Assembly: GCF_003515945.1 (NCBI RefSeq)
Contig: NZ_QWLM01000007.1
Coordinates: 62,001-126,000 of the forward strand
Direction of reading: 5' to 3'
Length of the DNA: 64,000 bases
DNA from: Dermacoccus abyssi
GTDB taxonomy: Bacteria; Actinomycetota; Actinomycetes; Actinomycetales; Dermatophilaceae
This document shows positions 46,980-57,403 of this stretch, piece after piece. The notes below the pieces were generated by a model. It saw only the letters and a list, made by a program, of their open reading frames with translations. It searched no databases and was not told the DNA's origin. Within the stretch, counting starts at the first letter, position 1. Every line of letters starts with the position of its first letter. The translations under genes and the position numbers were made by a program.

Positions 46980-48446
46980 TCAGAAGGCGCCGTCGCGCGC
47001 GAGCACAGCCCGCACCGTCTTGAACATGATGACCACGTCACCCGAGAGGGACCAGTTCTCGACGTAGTAGAGATCCTTGCGGACCGACTCCTCCCAGGAG
47101 AGGTTCGAGCGGCCACCCACCTGCCACGGCCCGGTGATGCCCGGCTTGACGTTGAGACGACGGTGGACGTGGTTGTCGTAGGCCTCGACCTCGTGGGGCA
47201 ACGGAGGCCGTGGCCCCACGAGGGACATGCTGCCCCGGAGCACATCGAAGAGTTGCGGTAGTTCATCCAGGCTGTATCGGCGAATGAAGCCCCCCGCCCG
47301 CGTGATGCGGGGATCGTCCTTCATCTTGAACAGGAGCCCCGATCCCTCGTTCTGACGCTCGAGCTCGGCCAGACGCGCCTCCGCGTCGACGACCATGGAG
47401 CGGAATTTCGTCATCTTGAACAGGGTGCCGTTCACACCCACACGCGTCTGACGGAAGAACACAGGACCTGTGCTGTCCAGCTTGACCCAGAGGGCCACGG
47501 CGAGCAGGACCGGCGCCAACATCAGCACCATTCCCCCTGCTACGACGAAGTCGAAGAGTCGCTTCAGGGTGTATTTCACACCGCTATAACGGGGCATCGC
47601 GACGTTCATCAGCGGGAGCCCCTCCACGGGGCGCCAGTGGATGCGGGGGCCGGCCACGTCGGTCATGCGACTTGCGAGGGCCAGCTTGATGGGCGTGTCC
47701 TCCAACTGCCACCCGAGTTGCCGCAACTGCTTGCGATTCACTCGGTTGTGACCGGCGACGATGATGGTCGTCGCGCGATATCGGTGCACCGCGTCGACCA
47801 CGTCGGCGATCGGACCTGCCTCTGGCACGACGACCCCATTCGCCAGTTCGAAGGTCGGCGCCTCGGCATCGGTCGCCACCGCCCGCACCACGAGGCCAGC
47901 TGCCGGGTTACGCGCGATCGCCTCGGCTGCGTACCGAACCTCCTGCGGCGAGCCGATGACGATCGCCCCGTCGACAAGCATCGAATGTTGGCGCTGGCGA
48001 AGCAACCAACGCCGGACGAGCAGGCGCTCCACGAGCAGGAGGAAGAGCCCGAGCGGAAGAGCGACGGCGAGGAATCCGCGAGCCACCTGCCATCGCATCA
48101 GGGTCATGATGATGGCGAACGCGCCGAATGTGGCGAACGTGGCGCGCACGACTCCGCGGTATTCGTCGCTACCGATGGCGAGGGACTCGATGTGGTAGGT
48201 CTGGTTGACGACGAGCGCTACGAGCCAACCGACGATCAGCACGGCCATCGAGATCACGTACAACAACCCCGCTTCGCGGACTTCGGCGAAGGATTGTTCA
48301 GCTGTGGCGAAGCGTGCCAGGAACGCGATGACGAGGGAGAACGTCACGACGCCCAGGTCAAGACACGCCAACACGATCAGAAGGTTTCGACGCCAATCTC
48401 CCCGCAGGCGTCCAAGAGGACCTGTTCTTGCCGACGCCCCGGTCAC
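46980..48446 (-). CDS. Polyprenyl-phosphate sugar-1-phosphate transferase (WbaP-like initiating enzyme)
   Basis: The protein has 488 residues. Four N-terminal membrane helices ([20 protein letters not shown] onward) are followed by a CoA-binding-like Rossmann domain ([19 protein letters not shown]). A reentrant helix ([20 protein letters not shown]) leads into the catalytic bacterial sugar transferase domain with [32 protein letters not shown] and [12 protein letters not shown], and [15 protein letters not shown]. It loads the first sugar phosphate onto undecaprenyl phosphate. The GTG at 48446 has GGGGAG upstream; a GTG at 48470 is an alternative. It is separated from the other genes of the pathway by the insertion-sequence region. 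Confidence 0.92.
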   Translation of the reverse strand: MTGASARTGPLGRLRGDWRRNLLIVLACLDLGVVTFSLVIAFLARFATAEQSFAEVREAGLLYVISMAVLIVGWLVALVVNQTYHIESLAIGSDEYRGVVRATFATFGAFAIIMTLMRWQVARGFLAVALPLGLFLLLVERLLVRRWLLRQRQHSMLVDGAIVIGSPQEVRYAAEAIARNPAAGLVVRAVATDAEAPTFELANGVVVPEAGPIADVVDAVHRYRATTIIVAGHNRVNRKQLRQLGWQLEDTPIKLALASRMTDVAGPRIHWRPVEGLPLMNVAMPRYSGVKYTLKRLFDFVVAGGMVLMLAPVLLAVALWVKLDSTGPVFFRQTRVGVNGTLFKMTKFRSMVVDAEARLAELERQNEGSGLLFKMKDDPRITRAGGFIRRYSLDELPQLFDVLRGSMSLVGPRPPLPHEVEAYDNHVHRRLNVKPGITGPWQVGGRSNLSWEESVRKDLYYVENWSLSGDVVIMFKTVRAVLARDGAF

Positions 48447-48698
48447 TAAACTGTGCGCTCCCCTTGACACTTGAACGACGCTGCACCCGACCGGGCACGT
48501 AATACGCATTTTTCTGCTAACCAGCATAACGCCCGGCGCATAAGCCCCTGATCCCCGCCACTGGGAATGCCGCCGCTGTAGAGGGGGCGGGACGTTTCAC
48601 ATCACTACCGATCCAGGCACCGCTGAGCCGCGAGACTGGGCCGAGCATCGCTGCGTCTGCCGCTGCTGTGGAAGATATTAACGGGTGCGCCGCGGCAC

Positions 48699-49472
48699 CT
48701 ATCCCGTCGCGAGGATGAGCTGGCCCACCCTGTCACTGACAAGGCGTCTGGCCTCCACGTCGAGTTGCGCGTCGGTGACGAGAACGTCCACACGTTCGAG
48801 CGGGGCGATGGTCGAGAGGCCGATGACACCCCATTTCGTGTGGTCCGCCACGACGATCACACGCTTTGCCGCAGCAATGAGGAGTCGGTTCGTCTCTGCT
48901 TCGAGCAGGTTCGGGGTCGTCAGACCCGCGTCGAGGTCGATGCCGTGGATACCGAGGATCAGTGTGTCGACGTGGACGTCGGCGAGCATCCGGTTGGCCA
49001 CCGGGCCGGCGAGGGCGTCCGACGGTGTGCGCACCCCTCCGGTGAGGACGATCGATTGGTCTTCGCGGGAGGGGTCGTAGAGCAGTTCGGCAACGCGCGG
49101 CGAGTTCGTCACGACGGTGAGTCGCTTCACCGGGCGCAGCTCGACGGCGACGGCGTACGCGGTGGTCCCGGCGCTGACCGCCACGGTCTGCCCGTGGCCG
49201 ATGAGACTCGCGGCCGTACGCGCGATCTCGGACTTCTGCACGGGGTTCATCGCCGACTTCACGGAGAAGCCGGGCTCGTCGATCGTGTGGTCGCCGATCG
49301 CCGTCGCCCCGCCGTGGACCTTGAGCACGAGACCCTTGCCGGCGAGGAACTCGATGTCGCGGCGTATGGTCATGTCGGAGACTCCGAGCCGCTCGACGAG
49401 GTCGCTGACACGGACCCCTCCGTCGTCCTCGATGCCTCGCAGGATGGCTTCCTGACGCTGGCGTGCCAGCAT
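48699..49472 (-). CDS. DeoR/GlpR-family transcriptional regulator
   Basis: The protein has 257 residues. The helix-turn-helix is [18 protein letters not shown] then [20 protein letters not shown]. The sugar-phosphate-sensing domain includes [30 protein letters not shown] and [14 protein letters not shown]. The ATG at 49472 has GAGGAGG 4 nt upstream. Such proteins usually repress a sugar or polyol operon; the target is not evident, since both neighbours are unrelated core genes. The 250 bp between it and the WbaP-like gene hold nothing recognisable. Confidence 0.9.
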   Translation of the reverse strand: MLARQRQEAILRGIEDDGGVRVSDLVERLGVSDMTIRRDIEFLAGKGLVLKVHGGATAIGDHTIDEPGFSVKSAMNPVQKSEIARTAASLIGHGQTVAVSAGTTAYAVAVELRPVKRLTVVTNSPRVAELLYDPSREDQSIVLTGGVRTPSDALAGPVANRMLADVHVDTLILGIHGIDLDAGLTTPNLLEAETNRLLIAAAKRVIVVADHTKWGVIGLSTIAPLERVDVLVTDAQLDVEARRLVSDRVGQLILATG

Positions 49473-49597
49473 GCGACCTCCTCGTGCCACTGGAACCGGT
49501 GCGACCCAACAGATCCCAACATAGTCGAACGCCCCGTGATGAGGGCCCCTCATCGCTCACAGGGCCGCTCGGATGCGACAGCGCCCATGGCGAGTGT

Positions 49598-49603
49598 CAG
49601 AAT
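49598..49603 (+). promoter_or_regulatory. -10 hexamer of trpS
   Basis: CAGAAT lies 6 nt before the trpS ATG, without a ribosome site between them. Confidence 0.4.
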
Positions 49604-49609
49604 GGCGGC

Positions 49610-50653
49610 ATGTCCGACAACACCTCGCCCCTCGTGGCGGGCCAGGAGCGCCCGCACATCCTGTCCGGAATGCAGCCGACGTCCGACTCGCTGCACCTCG
49701 GTAACTACCTCGGGGCGCAGGTCAACTGGGTGACGCTGCAGGAGAACTACACGCCGTACTTCTGCGTCGTCGACCTTCACGCCCTCACGGTCAACCCCGA
49801 CCCGGCGCAGCTGCGGGAGCGCACCTACGCGACGGCAGCCCAGTACCTCGCCGGCGGCATCGACCCGGAACGCTCCGCCGTCTTCGTTCAGAGCCACGTG
49901 CGTGAGCACGCCGAGCTCGCCTGGGTGCTCAACTGCATCACGGGCTTCGGCGAGGCCGGTCGGATGACGCAGTTCAAGGACAAGGCCGGCAAGCGCGGCC
50001 AGGAGAACACGAGCGTCGGTCTGTTCACCTACCCCGTCCTCATGGCCGCCGACATCCTGCTCTACGACGCCCAGGCCGTGCCGGTGGGTGAGGACCAGCG
50101 TCAGCATCTCGAGCTCACACGCAACCTCGCGCAGCGCTTCAACTCGCGCTTCGGCGAGACCTTCGTCGTCCCCGAGCCCTACATCCCCGAGGGCACGGCC
50201 AAGGTGATGTCGCTGCAGGACCCGACGAAGAAGATGAGCAAGTCCGACGAGGACCCCAAGGCGTCGGTCAGCATGCTCGACGAGCCCAAGGTCAACCTCA
50301 AGAAGATCAAGTCCGCGGTGACCGACCTCGACAACAACGTCGCGTTCGACCCGGAGAACAAGCCGGGCATCGCGAACCTCCTGCGCATCCACTCGGCGCT
50401 CTCGGGTGAGAGCATCGACGTCCTCGTCGAGCGTTTCGCCGGTGAGAACAAGTACGGCGCACTCAAGGGCGAGGTCGCCGACGTGGTCACATCGGTGCAG
50501 GGGCCGTTCCGCGAGCGTTACCTCACCTACATGGACGACCGGGCGGAGCTCGACCGTGTGCTCGCGCAGGGTGCCGAGCGCGCCCGCGAGGTTGCCTCGG
50601 CCACGCTCGCCAGGGCGTACGACGCAGTCGGGCTCGTCCCGGCGGCCCGCTGA
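49610..50653 (+). CDS. trpS: Tryptophanyl-tRNA synthetase
   Basis: The protein has 347 residues. This class I synthetase has the HIGH-type region [18 protein letters not shown], the tryptophan pocket around [10 protein letters not shown] and [20 protein letters not shown], and the KMSKS loop in [17 protein letters not shown]. The length is normal for the bacterial type. A small RNA-ligase-like gene follows 11 bp downstream. Confidence 0.97.
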   Translation: MSDNTSPLVAGQERPHILSGMQPTSDSLHLGNYLGAQVNWVTLQENYTPYFCVVDLHALTVNPDPAQLRERTYATAAQYLAGGIDPERSAVFVQSHVREHAELAWVLNCITGFGEAGRMTQFKDKAGKRGQENTSVGLFTYPVLMAADILLYDAQAVPVGEDQRQHLELTRNLAQRFNSRFGETFVVPEPYIPEGTAKVMSLQDPTKKMSKSDEDPKASVSMLDEPKVNLKKIKSAVTDLDNNVAFDPENKPGIANLLRIHSALSGESIDVLVERFAGENKYGALKGEVADVVTSVQGPFRERYLTYMDDRAELDRVLAQGAERAREVASATLARAYDAVGLVPAAR

Positions 50654-50664
50654 GGAGCGAGGTC

Positions 50665-51186
50665 GTGAAGACCGTCGGCGTCTCGATCGCCGTCCCGGAG
50701 CCCTACTTCTCGGCGCTGCAGCAGATGCGCCGGGACGTTGGCGACCCGCAGGCCGACGCAGTCCCGCCGCACGTCACGCTCATGCCCCCGACGGACCTGG
50801 GGGAGCAGGGCGAAACGACCCTCGAGGCGCTCTCGGCCCACCTGCGTGACGTGGCTGCGCGCACCGAGCCGTTCGAGATGATCCTTCGTGGCACGGGCAC
50901 GTTCCGGCCCGTCTCCCCGGTGGTCTTCGTCCAACTCGCGCAGGGCGTCAGCAGTTGCGAGCTGCTCGAAGCCGCAGTGCGCAGCGGCCCTGTCGAGCGT
51001 CCACTCGAGTTCCGCTATCACCCGCACGTCACGATCGCCCACCACCTCGACGAGGACGCCCTGGACCGGGCGTTCGAGAAGAACAAGCACTTCGAAGCGA
51101 GCTTCCTCGTCGACGCGTTCCACCTCTACCTGCAGGACGAGGACGGCGCGTGGGCACCCGTCGAGCGTTTCCCCCTCGAGGGCTGA
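50665..51186 (+). CDS. 2H phosphoesterase (2'-5' RNA ligase-like)
   Basis: The protein has 173 residues from a GTG. Two H-x-T motifs, PHVTLMPP (about residue 34) and HPHVTIAHHL (about 121), define the 2H fold. Members hydrolyse 2',3'-cyclic phosphodiesters or nucleotide-sugar cyclic phosphates; the substrate is unknown. This gene follows trpS in other actinobacteria as well, to my knowledge, and is likely co-transcribed. Confidence 0.88.
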   Translation: MKTVGVSIAVPEPYFSALQQMRRDVGDPQADAVPPHVTLMPPTDLGEQGETTLEALSAHLRDVAARTEPFEMILRGTGTFRPVSPVVFVQLAQGVSSCELLEAAVRSGPVERPLEFRYHPHVTIAHHLDEDALDRAFEKNKHFEASFLVDAFHLYLQDEDGAWAPVERFPLEG

Positions 51187-51297
51187 ACGGCTCCCAGGCG
51201 TCCTTCAGCCACTTCGTAGCCGGCTCACGGACAGTGGGATGGGTCACAATTTGCTTGCGGTGGGAACCCCGGCCGTCCCCGGCGTGTTTCAGGGGCG

Positions 51298-51303
51298 TAA
51301 AGT
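51298..51303 (+). promoter_or_regulatory. -10 hexamer of sdhC
   Basis: TAAAGT lies 7 nt before the sdhC GTG. It supports that start and a leaderless sdhCAB transcript. Confidence 0.5.
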
Positions 51304-51310
51304 GCCCTGC

Positions 51311-52018
51311 GTGGCAACGAATACTCTCCCCGCGAAGCGGACCGGCAAGGCTGGGAGCACCATCTTCCTGAAGACCCTCATGGCGGGTTCGGGAATCTTC
51401 TTTGTGCTCTTCGTCCTCGGGCATATGTACGGCAACCTCAAGCTCCTTGCGGGCGAGAGCGCGTTCAACGAATACGCCCATCACCTGCGCACGATCGGTG
51501 AGCCGATGCTCCCGCACCGTGGCGCACTCATTCTCGCCGAGGTTCTCCTCGTGCTCGCGCTCGTCGCGCACGTGTACTCGGCTGTCAAGCTCTGGCAGCG
51601 CTCGGGCAAGGCCCGTTCGCAGCGGTACGCCGTGAAGAAATCCGGCGTGGGCGGCATCGAGGGGATCTCCGCGCCGACGATGCGCTGGGGCGGGCTCTTC
51701 CTCCTGCTGTTCGTGGTCTTCCACCTCATCCAGTTCACCCTCCCCAAGGTGAACTTCGACGGTGGTACGACCGAGAACCCCTACCGACTCGTGCACGACA
51801 GCTTCCAGCTGTGGTGGGTCGCCCTCATCTACGTCCTCGCGATGGTGGCCCTCGGCATGCACCTCATGCACGGCATCTGGAGCGCCTCGCAGACGCTGGG
51901 CCTCACGGGCACCCCGTCGGCTCGCAAGAACGCGAAGCTCGTGTCGCACGCCGTTGCGGCGATCGTCGTCATCGGCTTCCTGATTCCGCCGCTTGCCATC
52001 CTCTTCGGCATCATCTGA
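51311..52018 (+). CDS. sdhC: Succinate dehydrogenase cytochrome b subunit
   Basis: The protein has 235 residues and five membrane helices, of the single-subunit, di-heme type (Bacillus/actinobacterial Sdh or fumarate reductase). Candidate heme ligands are His in VLGHMYGNLKLL, HHLRTIGEP, LVAHVYSAVKLW, FVVFHLIQFTL and GMHLMHGIWSASQ. There is no sdhD, as expected for this type. sdhA follows 21 bp downstream with a GGAGAGA ribosome site. Confidence 0.93.
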   Translation: MATNTLPAKRTGKAGSTIFLKTLMAGSGIFFVLFVLGHMYGNLKLLAGESAFNEYAHHLRTIGEPMLPHRGALILAEVLLVLALVAHVYSAVKLWQRSGKARSQRYAVKKSGVGGIEGISAPTMRWGGLFLLLFVVFHLIQFTLPKVNFDGGTTENPYRLVHDSFQLWWVALIYVLAMVALGMHLMHGIWSASQTLGLTGTPSARKNAKLVSHAVAAIVVIGFLIPPLAILFGII

Positions 52019-52039
52019 GCTAGGAGAGACACGAGAAAC

Positions 52040-54097
52040 ATGAGCACTCCCATGGATGAGCAGACCACCACTTCGGCCAAGCGCAACGACGCTGCCGCCT
52101 TCTTCACCGAGGGCGCGCCGATCCGCGACACCAAGGCGCCGGACGTCGACATCGCGCAGATGTGGACCCAGCAAAAGTTCACGAACAAGCTGGTCAACCC
52201 GGCCAACCGTCGCAAGCTGAACGTCATCATCGTCGGCACCGGCCTCGCCGGTGCGTCGGCCGCCGCCACGATGGGTGAGGCCGGCTACAACATCAAGACG
52301 TTCTTCTACCAGGACTCGGCCCGACGCGCGCACTCGATCGCTGCGCAGGGCGGCATCAACGCGGCGAAGAACTACAACGACGACGGTGACTCCACGTACC
52401 GCCTCTTCTACGACACGGTCAAGGGTGGCGACTACCGTAGCCGCGAGACCAACGTCTACCGCCTCGCCGAGGTGAGCACGAACATCATCGACCAGTGCGT
52501 CGCGCAGGGCGTGCCCTTCGCTCGCGAGTACGGCGGTCTGCTCGACAACCGTTCGTTCGGTGGTGTGCAGGTGGCCCGTACGTTCTACGCGGCCGGCCAG
52601 ACGGGCCAGCAGTTGCTCATCGGCGCCTACCAGGCCATGGAGCGTCAGGTCGCCAAGGGCACGGTCAAGGAGTACAAGCGCCACGAGATGCTCGAGGTCA
52701 TCATCAAGGACGGTCGTGCGCGCGGCATCGTGGCGCGCGACATGGTCACCGGTGAGATCGAGACGCACCTCGCTGACGTCGTCGTGCTCGCCACGGGCGG
52801 CTACGGCAACGTCTTCTTCCTGTCGACCAACGCGATGGGCTGCAACATCACGGCTCCGTGGCGCGCGCACCGCAAGGGCGCCTACTTCGGCAACCCCTGC
52901 TACACGCAGATCCACCCCACCTGCATCCCCGTCTCCGGCGACCACCAGTCGAAGCTGACGCTGATGTCGGAGTCGCTGCGTAACGACGGTCGCATCTGGG
53001 TGCCGAAGAACGAAGCCGACTGCGACAAGGACCCGCGCGACATCCCCGAGGAAGCGCGCGACTACTACCTCGAGCGCATCTACCCGGCCTTCGGAAACCT
53101 CGTGCCGCGTGACATCGCGTCGCGCCAGGCCAAGAACATGTGCGACGAGGGTCGCGGCGTCGGCCCGCTCGTCGACGAGGTCGACGAGCACGGCAACAAG
53201 CGTCAGATGCGACGCGGCGTCTACCTCGACTTCACGGCTGCCATGGAGCGCATGGGCGAGGCCGCCGTCAAGGAGAAGTACGGCAACCTGTTCGACATGT
53301 ACGCGCGGATCACGGGTGAGGACCCGTACAAGACGCCGATGCGTATCTACCCGGCCGTGCACTACACGATGGGTGGCCTGTGGGTCGACTACGACCTGCA
53401 GACGTCGATCACCGGCCTGTACTGCACGGGTGAGGCGAACTTTTCCGACCACGGTGCCAACCGTCTCGGTGCGAGCTCGCTCATGCAGTGCCTCGCGGAC
53501 GGCTACTTCGTCCTGCCGAACACGATCCGCAACTACCTCGCCGACGGCCCGTTCGAGCCGATCACGGACGACGACCCGGCCGTGCTCGAGGCCCGTCGCG
53601 CCGTCGAGGACCGCATCCAGAAGTTCCTCTCCATCAACGGTGAGCGCACGGTCGACAGCTTCCACAAGGAGCTCGGTCGCATCATGTGGGAGTACTGCGG
53701 CATGGAGCGCACGGAGGAGGGCCTGACGAAGGCCATCGGCCTCATCCGCGACCTCAAGAAGGAGTTCTGGAGCAACGTCAAGGTGCTCGGCACGGCCGAC
53801 ACCCTCAACCAGTCGCTCGAGAAGGCTGGCCGCGTGGCCGACTTCCTCGAGCTGGGCGAACTCATGTGCATCGACGCGCTGCACCGCCGCGAATCCTGTG
53901 GTGGTCACTTCCGCGCCGAGAGCCAGACCGAGGACGGAGAGGCACTGCGTCACGACGACGAGTTCGCCTACGTCGCGGCCTGGGAGTACGCGGGTATGGA
54001 CGGGGACGACTCCGACGGAGCCCCCCAGCACCCCGTGTTGCACAAGGAAGACCTCGTCTACAAGTTCATCGAACTGAAGCAGCGGAGCTACAAGTGA
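52040..54097 (+). CDS. sdhA: Succinate dehydrogenase flavoprotein subunit
   Basis: The protein has 685 residues. The FAD loop is [20 protein letters not shown]. The flavin-linking His is in [39 protein letters not shown] and [20 protein letters not shown] complete the family pattern. It oxidises succinate to fumarate and passes electrons to SdhB. Its stop overlaps the sdhB start by 4 nt (GTGA). Confidence 0.97.
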   Translation: MSTPMDEQTTTSAKRNDAAAFFTEGAPIRDTKAPDVDIAQMWTQQKFTNKLVNPANRRKLNVIIVGTGLAGASAAATMGEAGYNIKTFFYQDSARRAHSIAAQGGINAAKNYNDDGDSTYRLFYDTVKGGDYRSRETNVYRLAEVSTNIIDQCVAQGVPFAREYGGLLDNRSFGGVQVARTFYAAGQTGQQLLIGAYQAMERQVAKGTVKEYKRHEMLEVIIKDGRARGIVARDMVTGEIETHLADVVVLATGGYGNVFFLSTNAMGCNITAPWRAHRKGAYFGNPCYTQIHPTCIPVSGDHQSKLTLMSESLRNDGRIWVPKNEADCDKDPRDIPEEARDYYLERIYPAFGNLVPRDIASRQAKNMCDEGRGVGPLVDEVDEHGNKRQMRRGVYLDFTAAMERMGEAAVKEKYGNLFDMYARITGEDPYKTPMRIYPAVHYTMGGLWVDYDLQTSITGLYCTGEANFSDHGANRLGASSLMQCLADGYFVLPNTIRNYLADGPFEPITDDDPAVLEARRAVEDRIQKFLSINGERTVDSFHKELGRIMWEYCGMERTEEGLTKAIGLIRDLKKEFWSNVKVLGTADTLNQSLEKAGRVADFLELGELMCIDALHRRESCGGHFRAESQTEDGEALRHDDEFAYVAAWEYAGMDGDDSDGAPQHPVLHKEDLVYKFIELKQRSYK

Positions 54098-54834
54098 ACC
54101 TCACTCTCAAGATCTGGCGTCAGGACAACGCAGCTACCGCCGGGCGTTTCGAGACCTACAAGGTTTCGGACATCAGCGAGGACATGTCGTTCCTCGAGAT
54201 GCTCGACGTGCTCAACGAGCAGCTGCAGGCCGAGGGCACGGAGCCGATCGCGTTCGACTCCGACTGCCGCGAAGGCATCTGTGGCATGTGCGGAATGATG
54301 ATCTCGGGTATGGCCCACGGCCCCGAGGTCACCACGACGTGCCAGTTGCACATGCGCTCGTTCAGCGACGGCGAGGAAATCACCATCGAGCCGTGGCGCG
54401 CCGACGCGTTCCCGGTCGTGCGTGATCTCGTCGTCGACCGCAGCGCCTTCGACCGCATCATCCAGGCCGGTGGCTACATCTCGGTCAACACCGGTGCTGC
54501 CCCCGAGGCGCACTCGGTGCCCGTCCCGAAGCCGCAGGCGGACCGTGCGTTCGACACCGCGAAGTGCATCGGCTGTGGCGCGTGCGTCGCGGCCTGCCCG
54601 AACGCCTCGGGAATGCTCTTCATGGGTGCCAAGATCACGCACCTGGGCGAGTTGCCGCAGGGGCAGCCCGAGCGCGACGCCCGCGTCGTGTCGATGGTCA
54701 ACCAGCACGACCACGAAGGCTTCGGCGGTTGCACGAACATCGGCGAGTGCGCCGCTGCGTGCCCCAAGGAGATCCCGCTCGACGTCATCAGCCAGCTGAA
54801 CAAGGACTTCCGTTCGGCCAAGGCTCGCCACTGA
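54094..54834 (+). CDS. sdhB: Succinate dehydrogenase iron-sulfur subunit
   Basis: The protein has 246 residues from a GTG. The 2Fe-2S ligands are in [17 protein letters not shown] and TTTCQLHMR. The 4Fe-4S motif is [15 protein letters not shown]. The 3Fe-4S region is [20 protein letters not shown]. It links SdhA to the quinone site in SdhC. A strong hairpin follows. Confidence 0.97.
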   Translation: MNLTLKIWRQDNAATAGRFETYKVSDISEDMSFLEMLDVLNEQLQAEGTEPIAFDSDCREGICGMCGMMISGMAHGPEVTTTCQLHMRSFSDGEEITIEPWRADAFPVVRDLVVDRSAFDRIIQAGGYISVNTGAAPEAHSVPVPKPQADRAFDTAKCIGCGACVAACPNASGMLFMGAKITHLGELPQGQPERDARVVSMVNQHDHEGFGGCTNIGECAAACPKEIPLDVISQLNKDFRSAKARH

Positions 54835-54850
54835 CGGACGACCGCCTCAG

Positions 54851-54884
54851 GTGACCCCACTGCCCTTGAGGGCGGTGGGGTCAC
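54851..54884 (+). terminator. Terminator after sdhB
   Basis: A 15-bp stem (54851-54865 with 54870-54884, one wobble) and a TTGA loop, 16 bp after the sdhB stop. Confidence 0.8.
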
Positions 54885-54900
54885 GTGCGTTGTGGGCGCC

Positions 54901-54958
54901 GGTGCAGATATGTGAATGTGGCCGCAACATGTCGCAGCCACACCCACATGAGTGCACC
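54901..54958. repeat. 58-bp imperfect palindrome (element E)
   Basis: Outer arms GGTGCA/TGCACC and inner arms ATGTGAATGTGGC/GCCACACCCACAT (two mismatches) form a two-step stem around a 14-nt loop. It lies between convergent sdhB and the GT4 gene, behind a separate sdhB terminator, so termination alone does not explain it. Same size as elements A and B. Confidence 0.6.
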
Positions 54959-54973
54959 AGGGGAGGCGAGGGA

Positions 54974-56104
54974 TCAGGCAGCGCGGGCCCAGGCCGGACG
55001 GGTGACGTGGTCGTAGTAGTCGAGCAGCTTGTTCGTCATGCCGGCCCACGAGCGGTCGGCGACCTTGCGGACCGCGGAGGCGCCCATGCGCTCTCGCATG
55101 GCCTCGTCGGCGACGAGGGAACCCACGCTGCGTCGAAGGGCTCCTGGGGCTGACGGGTCGAAGAGCAGCCCCGTCACTCCCGGCTTCACGATGTCGAGCG
55201 GGCCGCCGGCAGCGGGCGCGACGACGGGCAGGCCGCTCGCCATGGCCTCCTGGAGCGTCTGCCCGAACGTCTCCTTCGTTCCCGTGTGGACGAAGACGTC
55301 GAAGCTCGCATAGCTGCGCGCCAGAGTCGCACCCTCCTGGCGGCCGAGGAAGTGTGCGTTCGGCACGAGGCGCTCGAGGTCGTCACGATCCGGGCCCTCG
55401 CCGACGATCGCGATGCTGATGCCAGGAAGGTCGGCGATCTCCTCGAGGCGGTGCAGTTCCTTCTCCGGCGCGAGTCGACCCACGTAACCCACGATCACCT
55501 CGCCGTTGGGCGCGAGGCGTTCACGCAGGGCGAGCACTTGGGGGTCGGTCTTGAGCGTGGCGTCGAACTGCGTCGCGTCGACCCCGCGACCCCACAGGGC
55601 AACGCGCGGTACGCCGTGTTCTGCCAACTCGGCAGTGGCTGCGCTGCTCGGCGCGAGCGTCAGATCCGCCAACGAGTGGAGGTGACGCACCCAGCGCCAC
55701 GACGTGCGGTGCGCGAAGTCGCCCAGCATGCCACCGTGCTGGGCGACGTAGCTCGGCATGTCCGTCTGGTAGATCGCCACACTCGGGATCGCGAGGTTGC
55801 GTGCAGCGGCGAGCGCGCGGGCGCCGAGCCCGAACGGCGAGGCGGCGTGAACGACATCAGGTGCGAACTGCAGCAGGATCTGCTCGAGTTGCTTTGTCGG
55901 CAAGCCCACGCGGAACGCGCGGACGGTGACGCTCGGCACCGTCTTCACGGCGAACCCGAGATAGTTCGACGGCGCAGGTCCGGGGCACACGACGAGCACC
56001 TCGTGGCCACCCTGAGCAGCGAGGCAGTCGAGCACCCGGCATACACTCGTGGTGACGCCGTTGAGGGTCGGCAGGAACGACTCGGTCACGATGGCGATGC
56101 GCAC
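54974..56104 (-). CDS. GT4 alpha-mannosyltransferase (MgtA/PimB-like)
   Basis: The protein has 376 residues. It starts VRIAIVTESFLPTLNGVTTS, the hallmark of actinobacterial MgtA-type mannosyltransferases acting on glycolipids. PDVVHAASPFGLGARALAAA, VGYVGRLAPEKELHRLEEI and the donor-site KETFGQTLQEAMASGLPVVA follow. I chose the GTG at 56104 for fit to the family; an ATG at 56128 would add 8 residues. It is divergent from the GDP-mannose gene, which would make its donor or the donor's precursor. Confidence 0.87.
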   Translation of the reverse strand: MRIAIVTESFLPTLNGVTTSVCRVLDCLAAQGGHEVLVVCPGPAPSNYLGFAVKTVPSVTVRAFRVGLPTKQLEQILLQFAPDVVHAASPFGLGARALAAARNLAIPSVAIYQTDMPSYVAQHGGMLGDFAHRTSWRWVRHLHSLADLTLAPSSAATAELAEHGVPRVALWGRGVDATQFDATLKTDPQVLALRERLAPNGEVIVGYVGRLAPEKELHRLEEIADLPGISIAIVGEGPDRDDLERLVPNAHFLGRQEGATLARSYASFDVFVHTGTKETFGQTLQEAMASGLPVVAPAAGGPLDIVKPGVTGLLFDPSAPGALRRSVGSLVADEAMRERMGASAVRKVADRSWAGMTNKLLDYYDHVTRPAWARAA

Positions 56105-56238
56105 ATGCTCATGACAGCCCTGTGACATGGCGCGTGCTTGGCGAAGGGATGAACGATGAGCGCACCGGAAGGTGATCGGCACGTGAACCCGCCTGAGCTC
56201 ATCGGTAGGCCTGAAGCGGGGTTCTATGCCGAGTCCAT

Positions 56239-56244
56239 TACCGT
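56239..56244 (+). promoter_or_regulatory. -10 hexamer of the mannose-1-phosphate guanylyltransferase gene
   Basis: TACCGT (TAnnnT) lies 7 nt before the ATG at 56252. Confidence 0.4.
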
Positions 56245-56251
56245 TAGGCCC

Positions 56252-57358
56252 ATGCACGAAGCGCAGCACGGTCCGATTCCAGGTTTCTGGGGCGTCATTC
56301 CTGCCGGGGGCTCCGGCACGCGCCTGTGGCCCCTCTCGCGGGCCAACTCGCCCAAGTTCCTGCACGACCTCACGGGCTCGGGTCGCTCGCTCCTCCAGGG
56401 CACTGTCGACCGCCTCAAGCCGCTGTGCGGCGACAACCTGCTCATCGTGACCGGTGCGGCGCACGCCGAGGCCGTGCGCGAGCAACTCAGCGAACTCGGT
56501 GACGACGACCTGCTCGTCGAGCCCAGCCCGCGCGAATCGATGCCCGCCATCGGGCTCGCCGCGGCCATCCTCGCCCAGCGCGACCCCGACGCGGTTCTCG
56601 GCTCGTTCGCCGCTGACCAGGTCGTCGGCGGCACCGACATCTTCGAGGCCACCGTGCGCCAGGCCGTCGAGGTGGCGCGCCACGACTACCTCGTCACCGT
56701 CGCCATCAAGCCCACCTACCCGTCCACCGGATTCGGCTACATCCGGGCGGGCGCGAACATGCGCATCGAAGGCGCCCCCGACGCGACGATCGTCAAGGCC
56801 TTCGTCGAGAAGCCCGACGGCCCCACGGCGCAGGCCTACGTCGCCGTCGGCGAGTACTCCTGGAACGCCGGCATGTTCGTGGTCAAGGCAGCGACGCTCA
56901 TGCAGATGATCGAGGATTACCAGCCCCGCCTAGCCGAGTACCTGCGGATCATCGCCGCCAACCCCTTCCGCCTCGCCGAACTGTGGCCGCGCCTGACGAA
57001 GATCGCCATCGACAACGCCATCGCCGAGCCCGCCGCCGTCGACGGTCGCGTCGCCACCGTGCCGGGAGATTTCTCCTGGGACGATGTGGGCGACTTCGCG
57101 TCCCTCGCGTCGCTGCTCGTCGAGTCGGCGGAGGCGCCCGGCGTCAAGGTGCTCGGTGAGAGCGAACTCGTCGTCATGCAGGACGCGACGGGAGTCGTCG
57201 CACCGCGCTCCGGGCGAACCGTCGTCGCCATGGGCCTCGAGGACATCGTCGTCGTCGACACCGTCGACGCCGTGCTCGTCACCACCCGCGAGCGGGCGCA
57301 GGACGTCAAGCAGGTCGTCGAACAGCTCAAGCTGACGGGCCGCGAAGACCTCACCTGA
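56252..57358 (+). CDS. manC: Mannose-1-phosphate guanylyltransferase
   Basis: The protein has 368 residues. It forms GDP-mannose from GTP and mannose-1-phosphate. The nucleotide loop is [20 protein letters not shown] followed by SPKFLHDLTG. VLGSFAADQVV, the STGFGYIRAG loop, VEKPDGPTAQAYVAVGEYSW and WNAGMFVVKA are typical. It has only the transferase domain, with no fused isomerase. The ATG at 56252 was chosen over an earlier in-frame one because of family alignment and the -10 hexamer. Confidence 0.93.
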   Translation: MHEAQHGPIPGFWGVIPAGGSGTRLWPLSRANSPKFLHDLTGSGRSLLQGTVDRLKPLCGDNLLIVTGAAHAEAVREQLSELGDDDLLVEPSPRESMPAIGLAAAILAQRDPDAVLGSFAADQVVGGTDIFEATVRQAVEVARHDYLVTVAIKPTYPSTGFGYIRAGANMRIEGAPDATIVKAFVEKPDGPTAQAYVAVGEYSWNAGMFVVKAATLMQMIEDYQPRLAEYLRIIAANPFRLAELWPRLTKIAIDNAIAEPAAVDGRVATVPGDFSWDDVGDFASLASLLVESAEAPGVKVLGESELVVMQDATGVVAPRSGRTVVAMGLEDIVVVDTVDAVLVTTRERAQDVKQVVEQLKLTGREDLT

Positions 57359-57391
57359 TCCACCGAGTGGAGCCACACGCGGCCGTTCGGG

Positions 57392-57397
57392 GACAAT
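57392..57397 (+). promoter_or_regulatory. -10 hexamer of pyrD
   Basis: GACAAT lies 6 nt before the pyrD ATG. No ribosome site is visible. Confidence 0.35.
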
Positions 57398-57403
57398 GAA
57401 CGT

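Noticed and set aside
46809-47261. 150-codon plus-strand ORF at the end of the insertion-sequence region
   Set aside because: Mostly antisense to the end of the WbaP-like gene; no domain and no ribosome site.
51029-54043. 1004-codon minus-strand ORF opposite sdhC and sdhA
   Set aside because: Antisense shadow; composition follows the codon pattern of sdhA and there is no recognisable domain.
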